Positions 51,060 to 62,084 of a stretch of DNA of 64,000 nt are shown piece after piece (the first letter of the stretch is position 1; each line of letters starts with the position of its first letter). The translations under genes and the position numbers were made by a program. The notes beneath the pieces were generated by a model. It did no database searches and was not told the origin of the DNA. It worked only from the letters and a program-made list of their open reading frames with translations. Origin of the DNA: Synchiropus splendidus (taxonomy: Eukaryota > Chordata > Actinopteri > Syngnathiformes > Callionymidae); contig NC_071342.1 in NCBI RefSeq assembly GCF_027744825.2, positions 21,172,501 to 21,236,500 of the forward strand. Direction: 5' to 3'.

Positions 51060-51165
51060 GGAGTGCTTCAAAGAGCTGGAAGCTCAGTCATCCAGGAGAG
51101 ACTCAGAGCGGCACCACCGCACATCCCACTGGGAACACCTCCCCCCAGATGAGCTTGACAGCAAC
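51060..51165 (+). repeat. Degenerate LINE-tail fragment
   Basis: GCTCAGTCATCCAGGAGAGA, CTCAGAGCGGCACCACCGC and CCCACTGGGAACACC are phrases of the same LINE-tail family. Confidence 0.5.
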
Positions 51166-51459
51166 ATATAGTCTGCTCTAATGTGTGTGGATGCCGTCCT
51201 CACGGAACTCGCTCAAAGAAAAACAGCCCTTCTTCCCCGCTGATATTTACAAAGCAATTCCTCTAGTTTCAATATCTGCAGCTCTTCTCTGGGCGACGTG
51301 AACGTGCAGCAGGCGCCCTCCGTCACGGCTCTTCCCCGAGCAGAGCGACGGTGCAGAAACAGCAACTCACGACTCGCCGCTCAGGTGCCAAGCATCTGTT
51401 CGGAGGATCGTGCGGCGGTTGCCTGAGCGCCACCTTCCCCGGCTGGAACTCATATTTCA

Positions 51460-51740
51460 TGGGCTTCTCCTGATAGATGGCCGCCGTGTCCTCCACACGC
51501 CTGGAGCCGGCGCTGTGATTAATAAAGAACGTCTCATGAAAATTACATCCCAGTTCATAATTAATCGAAAATACTGATCCAGTTTTTATCTTTCTTGCAG
51601 CCGACACCTTGTTCTGCCTCTTAATAACCCCGGCACGGCTAATTGCCTTCATGTTCTTCTGTGCTCCAACAATGAGCCGCGATGCCGGCTCTATTCATCA
51701 TGTTTCACGGAGATGAACGTCGCCGCCTTCCACCCTGCCA
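51460..51740. other. Candidate conserved non-coding element
   Basis: A repeat-free block with clustered homeodomain-type TAAT cores (GATTAATAAAG, CATAATTAATCG, CTTAATAACC, GGCTAATTGCC, CATTAATG) in balanced composition. It looks unlike the surrounding mobile DNA. Conservation cannot be tested from one sequence. Confidence 0.25.
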
Positions 51741-53299
51741 TTAATGTCAAAACACTTCTTTTCACCGTGTAATCAACCGAGCTTCATTCAGTTTGTGTTT
51801 GCACCGTCTTTTCTCACTGCTTTTCTTTCACGGCCCTTTGAGGCGTCGCCGACTATCTGTGTGGCAAAACTGAAGCGTTTGAGGCGAGCGTTTTGGTACG
51901 TAGTACAATATAAATCTAGTTTCATGGGGGCACTCTGGTTTCCTCCCAGAGGTTTGGTGATGTCTCTAAATAGTTCATCAGTGTGTGCGTGTGTGTGAGA
52001 GTGTTTGACTTGAGACCCCCCCCAACCCCTCACCCCCATCTTCTCCCAACCCCAGTCCACTTCAATAAAGACCGATGTCAAAGTTCAACTGAATCAATAA
52101 CAGGTTGCATATGAAGTCACAGGTGCATGAGCCGGATTAACACTTCTCCTGCAACCCCCCGACATCTGCTCTACCTCTCGACCAATCACCTGCTGAGGGT
52201 TGCAGCAGTGCCAGCTCAGCTGATATTGGTTCACTGCTGTCAGCAACTTCATGCTGCTGATCATCCCAAGCCTCGATGTAAGATCCAGTTCTCTCATCTG
52301 GGGGTTATGCTGCATGTGCTGTAAGATGAGTCATTTCTGATCAAACCTTTTGGGTCTGTTTCAGAACTGCTCTGGTGATGGTGGGGGGCGGGGGGCGGGT
52401 GAGATGGACTGTGCTGCTGCAGGGTGTTTGTAGCATCATGTCAGCTCACAAAAGAGGCGACGGAGATGTTGTGACCCTAGTGATGAAAGCAAAGGTCCTG
52501 AGTTCAATAAATCGAATAGTTAAACACTAAATGGATCATCATCACCTGTCCACAAAGAGGTGTGAGACGCCATTGAAATCCCAAAGGAAGTTTGGGATTA
52601 CTGACCAGTTGCTGTGCAAATCAACTCAAATTTGACTTTCAGTTGTCGGTTTTCTCTCAACAGAAGTGAACAAACACTTGAAGTTGAAGTTGAGGGCCCC
52701 CCCACACACACACATAGCATGAGTTGCCGGGTTACCTTTGCTTCTTAGCTGTGGATAATGTGTCGGAACTTGTCCGGGCAGCATGATGGGATCCCCACAG
52801 TGGCAGCAAGAAGAGACCGCTTTACACCGCCAATTGAGAGCCGCGTCAAATTCACCAACTCCTTCTTTTCTGTGCCGAAACTGAGCCGGCGAGTGATGAT
52901 CCGTTAGCCATATGGGCGTCAGGCTCCCACAGTCCATTTACTTGATAGCTTCTACGTGCTATCGGAGGACATATGTGCGTTTTGACACATCCGGGAAAAT
53001 ACACTCTGGTGGCTCACTCCATGGACCAAGGTTGTTTTCCAAATGCTGCGAAAGTCTGTGTCGACTCTGATGTGCTCTCCAGCGCTTCGCAGGCTGGGAT
53101 ACACCAATGCGATCAACATCTGTGGCCGTATTTGTGAAGGGATGATTTATCTTTTTCTTTGTGAGAACAAAGGCGACTGCTGAAGTGGCAAGTGGAAAAA
53201 TGATCCAACCGAAGAAGGCACAGAAACAAGGGCAGAACCAGGAGATGGAAAACACAAAATGTTTATCTAAATGGAGAAACTAGGAGTCTGGGTGTTGAG

Positions 53300-53449
53300 C
53301 AGGCTTTTAGCTAGGAGGGCGTCTGGGCGTCTACAAAAAAAATTCTCGATCGTAGCTTGCCGCATCTGGCGGCCAAGCTACGGTCGAGAATCTTGCGTCA
53401 ATTTATTTCATTATGCAGACGGCCAGACGGCCTCCTAGCTAAAAGCCTG
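53300..53449. mobile_element. hAT-type MITE, copy 3 of 3
   Basis: Ends CAGGCTTTTAGCTAGGA and TCCTAGCTAAAAGCCTG are perfect inverted repeats. Flanks GTGTTGAG (53292-53299) and GTGTTGCG (53450-53457) match at 7 of 8 bases, as an aged 8-bp duplication would. At 150 bp it is shorter than the copy at 14440, with a related interior (TCGTAGCTTG and the facing CAAGCTACG). Confidence 0.88.
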
Positions 53450-53884
53450 GTGTTGCGTAACGCAAATGGTTCATGTATCCTGAAGCACTTTAAATCATTA
53501 TCTTTTTTAGATTTGAAGAAAAAAAAGTAATAAAAATTAGAACGCACAACATTTAATCATTCTTCTTGTTTCATAAAACTGTGTTAGTAACTTTTCAACT
53601 GACTTATATATTGTCTTGATTTTTTAACTTGGTTATATCAATATTCTGTACATAGATTCTTGGATATGCCGCTGCATTTGTGACGTGTTTAACACTAACA
53701 TTTTCTTTTTCTCTTCTTTGGAGTTATTTTGCTGATTAAGGGAGCGATTCATTCCTCTGTTGTAGTGTGAAATTTGACTGAAAATGTAACTGGACCGACG
53801 CTATAACAACACACTTGTTCTCATGCACATCATATTGCACTGCTTTATTTGATTTCCTCCCATTAAATGATGGTTCTTATAACA

Positions 53885-54050
53885 ATATATTGTTGAAACA
53901 GTATTGCAGTATAGCGCGATCTGTCGTATCATAACTCCTGTATCGCGATACATATCGTATCGCACAATACATGGCACTATTAGAGAGAAAAGCTGAGTCA
54001 TCCAGGAAGGACTCAGAAGAGAAACACTGCATCCCTGAGTGAAGAGCAGC
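53885..54050 (+). repeat. TATCGCGATA-type remnant and LINE-tail scrap
   Basis: 53885-53975 holds palindromic phrases such as TATCGCGATACATATCGTAT, a style common in fish repeats. At 53992 GCTGAGTCATCCAGGAAGGA begins a short scrap of the LINE-tail family. Confidence 0.4.
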
Positions 54051-54547
54051 CAATTTGGGGCCCAGCCAACGTATGATAAACTTTCAGGCTGAAATAATAG
54101 ATGGATTCCATCGTGTGGATAGACGTGAAGTGTCAGGATGTTTCCTGGACGTGGTGTGACTGGCAAGTCCTACACCGCGCAGCAGTGTGGGAGATGTCCT
54201 TTCTGGTGATGGTAGAATTCCATTTAACTGCAGCCGTATATTTCACACTCGTCAAGCTCCTCTTGGCCACAGGAAATGACTTGCATAGGCGGAATGTGTC
54301 TCGATTTTGACACATATAGTGTGAGCAGTCAGGTAGGAGTTACATTATATATAGCTCATAAAAACAATATGACATGCAGTGAGTTAAAATACCTGCACTT
54401 CTCTTCACAACTCATGTGTTGTTTAGTTAAACCTGTCCTTCTCAAATGTGTGGAGCCGGGGTCTGGGGGGGCACATGTGACCACGGGGAACATACTTTTT
54501 TGCTGTACTAGAATAAAGTGTAATTGCACATCCTCTCATGATTTTTT

Positions 54548-54600
54548 TATGAAGATAAAATAGACTTTATTGATCTCACAAAGGAGAAATTCGCCGTTAC
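54548..54600 (-). repeat. LINE 3' end scrap
   Basis: AGACTTTATTGATCTCACAA, inverted, is the AATAAAGTCT-type LINE terminus also seen at 33170. Only about 50 bases remain. Confidence 0.45.
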
Positions 54601-54865
54601 AGGAGCCCTTAAGTTGAAACAAGTAAATGGTTTGAGCAAACAGGAAGAGGAAACTGGCCCCCCAGTGCCATCTTTTTATTTCAGGCAAATTGATGCGCTT
54701 AAAGTCTTTTCTGTTACAGACAAAAGCAATGTTAATAAAGTTATTTCTTCTTATTTTGTTTCTTTAATGTTAACAAGGAAACAATGCTATGCAGAGGTGT
54801 ATTTATAATAATTTTATGGACAAATGATACTATTTACAGAGAGAGTTGGGAGGGCAAAACTTCTT

Positions 54866-54880
54866 CCTGCAGGGGGCGCA
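54866..54880 (+). promoter_or_regulatory. CTCF-like motif
   Basis: CCTGCAGGGGGCGCA contains the strong AGGGGGCGC core of the vertebrate CTCF motif. It is in stk32c intron 1. Binding is inferred. Confidence 0.4.
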
Positions 54881-55619
54881 ACAGAACATAATTGAGAAGC
54901 ACGTGCTGTGAACTCTGCCTGTTGAGGTTATCGTTGGCTAAGTCGAGTTCATTGAGTTAAAAATGACAGAGTAGCGCAGCAGAACCGAGTGTCTCCCACA
55001 TGGGTTTTGTTCTCAGCGTGGGAGCTCTGCTGCCTCACCGTAGGGAAGAGGCTCTCTGATGCCGAGTCTATAGCTCCGAGGCTTTTTTTTTCTGTATCAA
55101 CACTAATTACATCCTCAGTGTGGAATCCAGCCCAAAATCCGCTGCCCCTCAACGACACCAGAGCGGCTTCACACAGCGAGCCGCTTCTGATGGAGCTGCT
55201 TTTGTTTTGCATCCCGTCACCCGATGACTCACGCTTCAAGGAATCTGGGGATGGGGATCGATGTATAACAAGAAAAGTTGACGCAGACGGGTAATTGTGC
55301 TTTCTGTCATGTCGGAGGCTCACGCTCCAAAACCTTCAATCGCTGACTCACTTGTTTCTCTTCTCGAATTTTCCCGCATCAAAGTGCGTCTGAGAGTGTA
55401 GCCGACAAGTCTGACCTTTAGATGATGAAGTCTGGTGCGGAGGGCTCGGCTGGCTGCTGGGGTTGTTAGTTTCATAGTGGTTTAGTTTGAGCCGGTAAAT
55501 GAGGTTTAATCGGTTGAGTGTGTTGCTCTGGGAGGAGAGTGCCGGAGTCCCTGGAAGCCCATACCTGTCAGCGTCGGCAAGATCTGAGCGAGAAATCGGA
55601 GGGACTGAAACGTGAGAGG

Positions 55620-55668
55620 GATCTATCTGTCTATCTATTTATCCATCCATCCATCCATCCATCCATCC

Positions 55669-55767
<99 letters not shown>

Positions 55768-55777
55768 CACCCATTCT

Positions 55778-55855
<78 letters not shown>

Positions 55856-55872
55856 CATCTATCCATCCATCC

Positions 55873-55911
<39 letters not shown>

Positions 55912-55952
55912 CATCCATCCATCCATCCATCCATCCATCCATCCATCCATCC

Positions 55953-55987
<35 letters not shown>

Positions 55988-56047
55988 AATCAATCAATCT
56001 ATCTATCTATCTATCTATCTATCTGTCTGTCTGTCTGTCTGTCTATC

Positions 56048-56078
<31 letters not shown>

Positions 56079-56103
56079 CATCCATCCATCCATCCATTCA
56101 TCC

Positions 56104-56182
<79 letters not shown>

Positions 56183-56202
56183 ATCCATCCATCCATCTAT
56201 AC
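55620..56202. repeat. Long ATCT/ATCC tetranucleotide tract
   Basis: About 580 bases of ATCT units with blocks of ATCC, a short ATCA block (about 55987-55997) and a GTCT block (about 56025-56043). Read in two frames it encodes endless Leu-Ser-Ile-Tyr and His-Pro-Ser-Ile runs; those open frames are repeat artefacts. Confidence 0.97.
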
Positions 56203-56548
56203 AATGCATTATTTATATAATTTATCATTATCTATGTATTATCTGTTTACTTACCTTATATTTTATTTATTTTGTCATGTTTGTTTATGCATTATTAAAC
56301 TGCCTGATGGAAGCCTCGATAAGAACGTGGTTTTGTGCAAAAAGAAACCACTGCATACCACCGAAGCACATCAAGCCTACGATACCACCTGAATGCAAAA
56401 CATGTTCTAGCAAGCACTGAAACCTCTGAAGTCCTGGTAGAAACACCACCTTATGTGGAATTGTTGGTCATGTACTGACAATTTAAAATGAGGACTGTTC
56501 TGGAAAGTGCTTGAAATGGCACTTCAACTGTTAGCTGTTTACTCTGTT

Positions 56549-56790
56549 TGCTTTTGTTCAGGGATGTTTGTCGCTACACAATGACCAGGGTTTCTACGAC
56601 TCTGAATGGACTTGAAATTCTTATTATTTGAAACAAATATCTTCAAGACACTAAAAGAGTTTTATTTTAAATAAAATTTGAATATAGCCATCATTGTGAT
56701 TTACTGTGCTATTGTCAAACTGATGCCAAATAAACAATATTTTGTCCATCATTTGATTCAGTTATATACCAAATTCATTGAAATTGACAA
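56549..56790. repeat. Dispersed repeat, copy 2
   Basis: Same order of phrases as 44028-44300, with small deletions around the middle. No coding frame and no visible terminal inverted repeats. Confidence 0.85.
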
Positions 56791-57944
56791 TTGTGGCTTC
56801 TTCTGGCAAATATTCTTATACCATTGCCCATTTTCTTTAATCGAATCCCACCCCTAATTCCGTGTTTATGGTGTTGAGGACCAACACCGTGGTGACGACG
56901 ACAAAAGTGACAAACTTAAAGCTGCAATCCAAGGCCCATGGACCAAATCCGTGTTATTTGGCCCCAGATCACAAGATGAATTTAGACAGGATTGAACACT
57001 TCACCATTGTTATCAGTAAAGCATGTATATCAGAGCATTCGGAGAGGAGGATGACTGGCTACCAGCTGCTACAAGAGTGAGTGAGAGGAATTAAGGGCAC
57101 AAGAAGAAGGATGAACTCTTGAGTCTTCATCTCTCTTGTGATGGAGAATAAAATAAAAAAACACCAGTTTTATCATCATTCTGCCGTGACTCACTTGCGA
57201 TGTGTTTGGAAGGACACCAAGTCTGAGAGAAGATTCCAGTCGCTCATCAGCAGCAGGAATTCACACTCGATGAGATGAGCTGGTGGGTTTTGTGTCAGAA
57301 GCCGGTGTGAGATTTAACTTTGAAAAGCAGCTGCGCAGCGCTTTTCCACCAGGAGCCCAGCGTGAGTTTGGTCTCTAATGATCACCGTGTCTCGAGCGGC
57401 GGCGGCTGGATCAGATCAGGATGAGTGGCCTGCTGCGTTCACTGGCAGACAGGTACACGTGCACTTACTCGCCGCGCACCCTTCATTCCACATCTGACCG
57501 CTGTCAGCAGCCTTCACTCTCATTACTGCCCAGTTGGACTCAATTGCATCACTTGAAGATGTGATGAGTTTCACTTTGCATCAGCAGATGTGTGTGTGTG
57601 TGTGTGTGCAGATGAGGAGGGAGTCGGTCTTTATCAGCACCTAAATGCCCAGCTAATCTTCTCAATATCGCAGAAATATTACCTTGAGTTCTCATTTATC
57701 GAGCTGGTTTGAAACCACACGCAGCGCTGTTTTCTTGTCCTGTCTTTATAATCTAGTTCCATTTTCTATTGACATCTTTAAGATTTTTTAAAGTACGAAT
57801 TTTTGGTTCTGTTGCTCAGGACTGTCATAGAATTTCTTGCCCATAATTATCAGTTCCAAAAGTAAAAAAAAAAATTCTTTAAAATTAAAATTAAAATTAT
57901 AATTGTGAAAAACATTTGAACCTCTGAAACAGAAATACCAGTAA

Positions 57945-58095
57945 TGGGTCGATGAGGTTTCATGAAACAATGTCCTGATCTTCAGAAGCCACCAGGTGAC
58001 ACTGTCTGCTGTATAATGCTTGGACTTGAATAACTAATGAAACAAAGTCAAGAGCGCCATCTAGTGGCCTCTGAAAACTAGGACACGGGTTCGTC
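57945..58095. repeat. Short palindromic dispersed repeat with CTCF-like sites
   Basis: It contains GGTTTCATGAAACAATGTCC, GAAGCCACCAGGTGACACTG and GAGCGCCATCTAGTGGCC. The two last phrases face each other about 55 bases apart. I recognise the style as a dispersed fish repeat but cannot name it. Confidence 0.35.
58054..58069 (-). promoter_or_regulatory. CTCF-like motif
   Basis: The minus strand reads GGCCACTAGATGGCGC, a good match by eye to the CTCF core. A weaker facing site is at about 57990 on the plus strand. Both sit in a probable dispersed repeat. Confidence 0.4.
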
Positions 58096-59107
58096 AACCC
58101 TGCAATACTGTTTTAACAGACCTCATCTACAAACCACTTGCCAATAGAGGAAAATACCCCCCTCAAACTGTAACACAACCAGGAAAAATAAAAGGAAATT
58201 GAAAAGCATGGTAAGAGGAAAAAGTCGAAAACAGTACGATAACAAACTGCGAAAACAAAACAGAAAAAAAAACCCTGAATTATTATTAGTTCTGTCAGAG
58301 TTGTGTGATATTTTGGTTGAGTTTGGTCACATGGTCACAAGTATCTCTACACAAATGACTCGCGGCTAAGGAGTCGGCTCTGCTGGACCAGTCAACAATC
58401 CCGTCTTCAGAGTTGGACTGCGACATGAAGCCGAAAAATAAAAGTAAAAACAGCTGGCAGAAAGTGACAAACTGTCATTTGACATCCACGTTTCTGACGC
58501 CACGAAGCCACGTTCCAACTGGAGGTGCGATATTCCCTCTTAATTATCACTTGAAAGAAACCGTATGCTGCAGTCGCGAATGCTGCCGTCGCGTGTGCTA
58601 GCGTGCAGGTTTGGTGCCGAGTGTGGCCTCTAAAAACAGCAGCTGAAGTGTGACACTTCGCCAGAATCGTAGCTGAGAAGTGACTGGATGAGTCCCCCTG
58701 GATTCATCATGATCTGCACCGCCGTTGTAATTACACATTGTCACTGGATACACCGTTGATATGAAATATTAATCACAGCCACTTGAAGTAATGTAGTCCG
58801 ATGCTTCCCTATCAGAGATGGAACTGCTCCGAGGGAACCACAGACGAGGACCGGTCCATCATCCATCATGTTTAGAGGAGATAACCATTGTCTCTTCCAC
58901 TGGCTGTGTTTAAATAAATATCTGAGCGCTGATGCCTCGGAATGTGTCTGACATATCTCCGAACAAGTCTCGCGGTCGAAGGTTTCCTGCTCCCCTGACA
59001 GCTAATTTAGCCTTCGCACGGCGGCAAACTTTGATAACGCTAGCATTACAAAGCAACTCAGAGAGCCTGGAAGAGACTGTCTTGTTGCTAACCGCTGTCT
59101 AAAAACA

Positions 59108-60056
59108 CACCTGCACACGTGAACATGACCGTGAGGGTGCGCCACGATCTCCAGCTCTGCTGTGTTTGACAGCCGACACTGCCGTGTGGCAGTTGTGGAG
59201 AGTGTGGTGGGCTTTGGTTCACTGTGGTAGTTTTTATTTTATTTTTAATCCAGGGAACCTTTGATCATGACACTGGTCTCTGGATCCGTGTTGATTTCAT
59301 TAGATGGAGTGGTCCTCATAGGTTCTCGCGCTCCTCTGCCTTGGTTCACATCAACACATGCAGGTCTCCCGCTGCGCTGGTGAAAACAGTTCGATATTGG
59401 ACGGAGCTCCGCTCCAGTATTGGCGGCGGCGTCCTCTTCCGTGTCCCCATTAGGGTTCACTGATCGCGGGCACACTCTCACAGGCAGCGCTAATGCTACG
59501 ACCCAGCATCAGTTAGGGACCATCAACAAATTCTAAAGCGTCTAAGTACGAGTGAAATCTTCAATAAGGCCATGGAAAACAAGCATTTTAGGAGAGAGAA
59601 TTGTGAAAGGGTTGATTTCGATGAATAGAATATGACCAAATTTCTTCACCTGATTTCTAATGTTTCTTCAGTAGTATCTAGGAAATGTGTCCAGACTGGT
59701 CCGTAGTTCAAGTCAACTGTTCAGAGACATGAGATACAGCAGACAGACGGCTCCATTTAACCCCTAAATAAAGCTGGCAGAGCAGCCTGTCAGACACCAG
59801 CGGCTTCTACCAGAGACCTGAAACATTGAGTTTCTCATCTCTACACTTAGTTCACTATTCTATTGAAACAACAACAAATCATGATGTTGGAGACAAACTC
59901 CACTAATAGGTTTCATCATAAAACAGTTTCAAGAGAGACTGTAGTGTCCAACACATGGAATACAATGAAAATGTATTTATCCTGATATTTATCGTTACCC
60001 CCGAAATGACAACATGTATCACGATAACTTTTTTGGTCCATGTCGCCATCCCTAAT
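59108..60056. repeat. 0.9-kb dispersed repeat, copy B
   Basis: Collinear with copy A at 27758-28656, in the same orientation, with an extra CCGACACTGCCGTGTGGC-like insertion near its left end and extra bases near 59820-59840. It ends at GATAACTTTTTTGGTCCATG then TCGCCATCCCTA. Confidence 0.85.
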
Positions 60057-60182
60057 GAACAGCAATGATGCCAAATAGCAGTGGTAGTCAGAGCTGGCAT
60101 CCCTCTGCTGTGGAGTCCATTGCCACGTTTGGGACCTAGACCTCCATGAATTCCTGGAGTGAGACCATCACATCATCTAGAA

Positions 60183-60376
60183 CAGTGGTTCTTAACCTGG
60201 GTTCGATCGAACCCTAGGGGTTCGGTGAGTCGGTCTCAGGGGTTCGGTGGAGCCTCCGCCGCAGAGGTCCACCCCTCAGTCTAGTCTGCAGTTAGTGTAT
60301 CATATTTTATTTTTTACTAAAGAAGGGTTCGGTGAATGAGCATATGAAACTGGTGGGGTTCGGTTAAGAACCACTG
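60183..60376. mobile_element. Non-autonomous hAT element with perfect duplication
   Basis: The left end CAGTGGTTCTTAACCTGGGT and right end GGTTAAGAACCACTG are inverted. They are flanked by a perfect 8-bp duplication ATCTAGAA at 60175-60182 and 60377-60384. At 194 bp it has no transposase. GGGGTTCGGT is repeated inside. Its termini differ from the CAGGCTTTTAGC family. Confidence 0.95.
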
Positions 60377-61027
60377 ATCTAGAAGGAACGGACATTCATC
60401 GCACTGAGACTAAAGCTGGTTGACTGAATGGGAGGAGCTGGAGTTGAGGTGTGTCGTAAGCTTTGGAAGAGTCAGGCTCTCCCTTTTGAGTGGTGCCATG
60501 AGAACAGACGTGCTAAGATGGGGCTTGATATGGTTACATACTGCAAAACCTGACGCTCAATATTGGTGGAATGTTGACTCTCTCATAAGCACTTGTCACA
60601 TGGTTGCAGACTCTCAAGAAAGTCAACCCCAAGTGCTGCGAATGAAGCACCCTCTCGTGGTCCTCACATCTATTACGGGGGTCTTTTAGACCAAGCCAGA
60701 CACGGTGCCAACTGACGGACGCAGCCCAGTCCGTCTCCTTCCTCCAGAGCCTTCACAAAGCGATGGTTGCTCACAACTGCGGGTGGTGGACTTCAACCAT
60801 TTATTGATAGCGGAGGATTTCCGCTGGGCTATAATGACTGTCGACAATTCCTTTCCTCTCTCTCATCAATGAGGGCATTCTTCTGTCCGTCTGCTGCAGT
60901 TAACGTCAGCGTCTCCCGCTCCATTATCACCCTCATTTCACTTCAAATGTCGGCATGTGCCACTCGTCTATCGACGCTCCCTCGGCGTAGGGATGTTCCT
61001 GATCCTATCTGTCTCTTCTCTTTTCAG

Positions 61028-61083
61028 TGAACTTTGACCACTTCCAGATTCTGCGGGCCATCGGGAAGGGCAGCTTCGGAAAG
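61028..61083 (+). CDS. stk32c: stk32c coding exon 2 (kinase glycine-rich loop)
   Basis: A 56-bp exon between acceptor CTCTTTTCAG and donor GTAAGA. With the G from exon 1 it encodes VNFDHFQILRAIGKGSFGK, ending on a codon boundary. Numbered from the ATG at 26408 these are residues 28-46, with the ATP-binding loop GKGSFG at 40-45. The sequence is characteristic of STK32/YANK kinases; Gln in FDHFQ fits STK32B/C rather than STK32A, and the exon 1 peptide decides for C. The catalytic lysine and all later motifs lie in exons beyond the window, so the gene is partial here. Confidence 0.93.
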
Positions 61084-62084
61084 GTAAGAATGACCTTCAT
61101 TTGCGGTGTTTTTGCAATTACGCAGCTTCCTCATTATCTCTGCAGCGCAAACCGCCAAAGGTCACGTGCCTTGGAAGTATCGCACACCCATTTTAATAAT
61201 TGTTATGAATAAGTTTTATATTTTTCTTCGCAGGGAGTCACTTAGAGAGGAAAGCAATTTACTTTTCATCTCACACCAGCCAACCTGTTGGGAGTTTTGA
61301 CCCCAAATCTCCATTTAATTACAGAGCTGCACGATTCTGCGGCAGCATTTGTCATCGCGCTCGGCAGTTGTGCTGAATAGAGCGGCAAGGAAATAAAAAC
61401 CGTCTGCCTCGGTGTGTGTTTCCGGGTGTGTGCGCCTCGTGTGAAACCAAATTACAGTGTTTCTTTTCAACCCCGCAGCCGGCATCACCTTGTGTCGCGG
61501 AGAAAAGTGACATTTCACATTAACTTTCAGGGCAATTCTTGGAGAGAAAAGTAGCTTTATGTTCAAAAGGCTTTTCACTTTAATATATATTGCTGTTTTT
61601 TTTTAATTATTAAGTTCCTCGCAAACTTATCTTTTTTTTATGTTTCCATCACAGAAACCTTTGCTTTGAAAGGAGACGGTTGATGAATTGAATCCATAAA
61701 CTGATATACTGAATACTGATAAACTGAATAAACAAAAGCATAAAGAAAAAAAAGGATGTTAATAAAGTTCACCTTCAGTAAAGACACAGAAACAAGGCAG
61801 AAGAATGTCAACTGCTCAGGCTTTTAAGGCCGCTGCTGCCCAGAAGGGCTGAAGTCGGTGCCACCTCACACCTCTGTCCTCGCAGCTCTCGGGGCTGTGT
61901 CCCACTTTTCCAGTGCTCACTCGCCCCAGCTGCGCGGGGCACGTGCTTGTGTTGTTTGCGATCAACAATGTGGAGAAGCATTCTTCACCAAACACTTGGT
62001 CAATAGGTGAAAAAGTTCTACGTTGTCCACTGTTTATTCTGTGAAAAATGAATAGACACATCTTCTCTAAATCTGACACTCTAG

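Larger units (their letters stand above)
26490..61027 (+). other. stk32c: stk32c intron 1 (34.5 kb)
   Basis: Donor GTGAGATG at 26490 and acceptor CTCTTTTCAG ending at 61027; the intron interrupts a valine codon after its first base. I found no nested gene with a recognisable family. It is filled by mobile DNA and simple repeats listed separately. Parts between those entries (for example 28700-30000, 34440-35190, 35430-37550, 38000-39500, 43000-43990, 48000-51050, 52100-53290) show no feature I can support. Confidence 0.85.

Noticed and set aside
55518..56420. 300-codon and 202-codon open frames rich in LSIY and HPSI repeats
   Set aside because: They are translations of the ATCT/ATCC microsatellite. 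A tetranucleotide run without stop stays open in every frame, so length is not evidence of a gene.
60195..60260. tRNA B-box-like GGTTCGATCGAACC as a tRNA or SINE
   Set aside because: It lies inside the hAT element bounded by inverted ends and an 8-bp duplication; no A box at the right distance and no cloverleaf were found.
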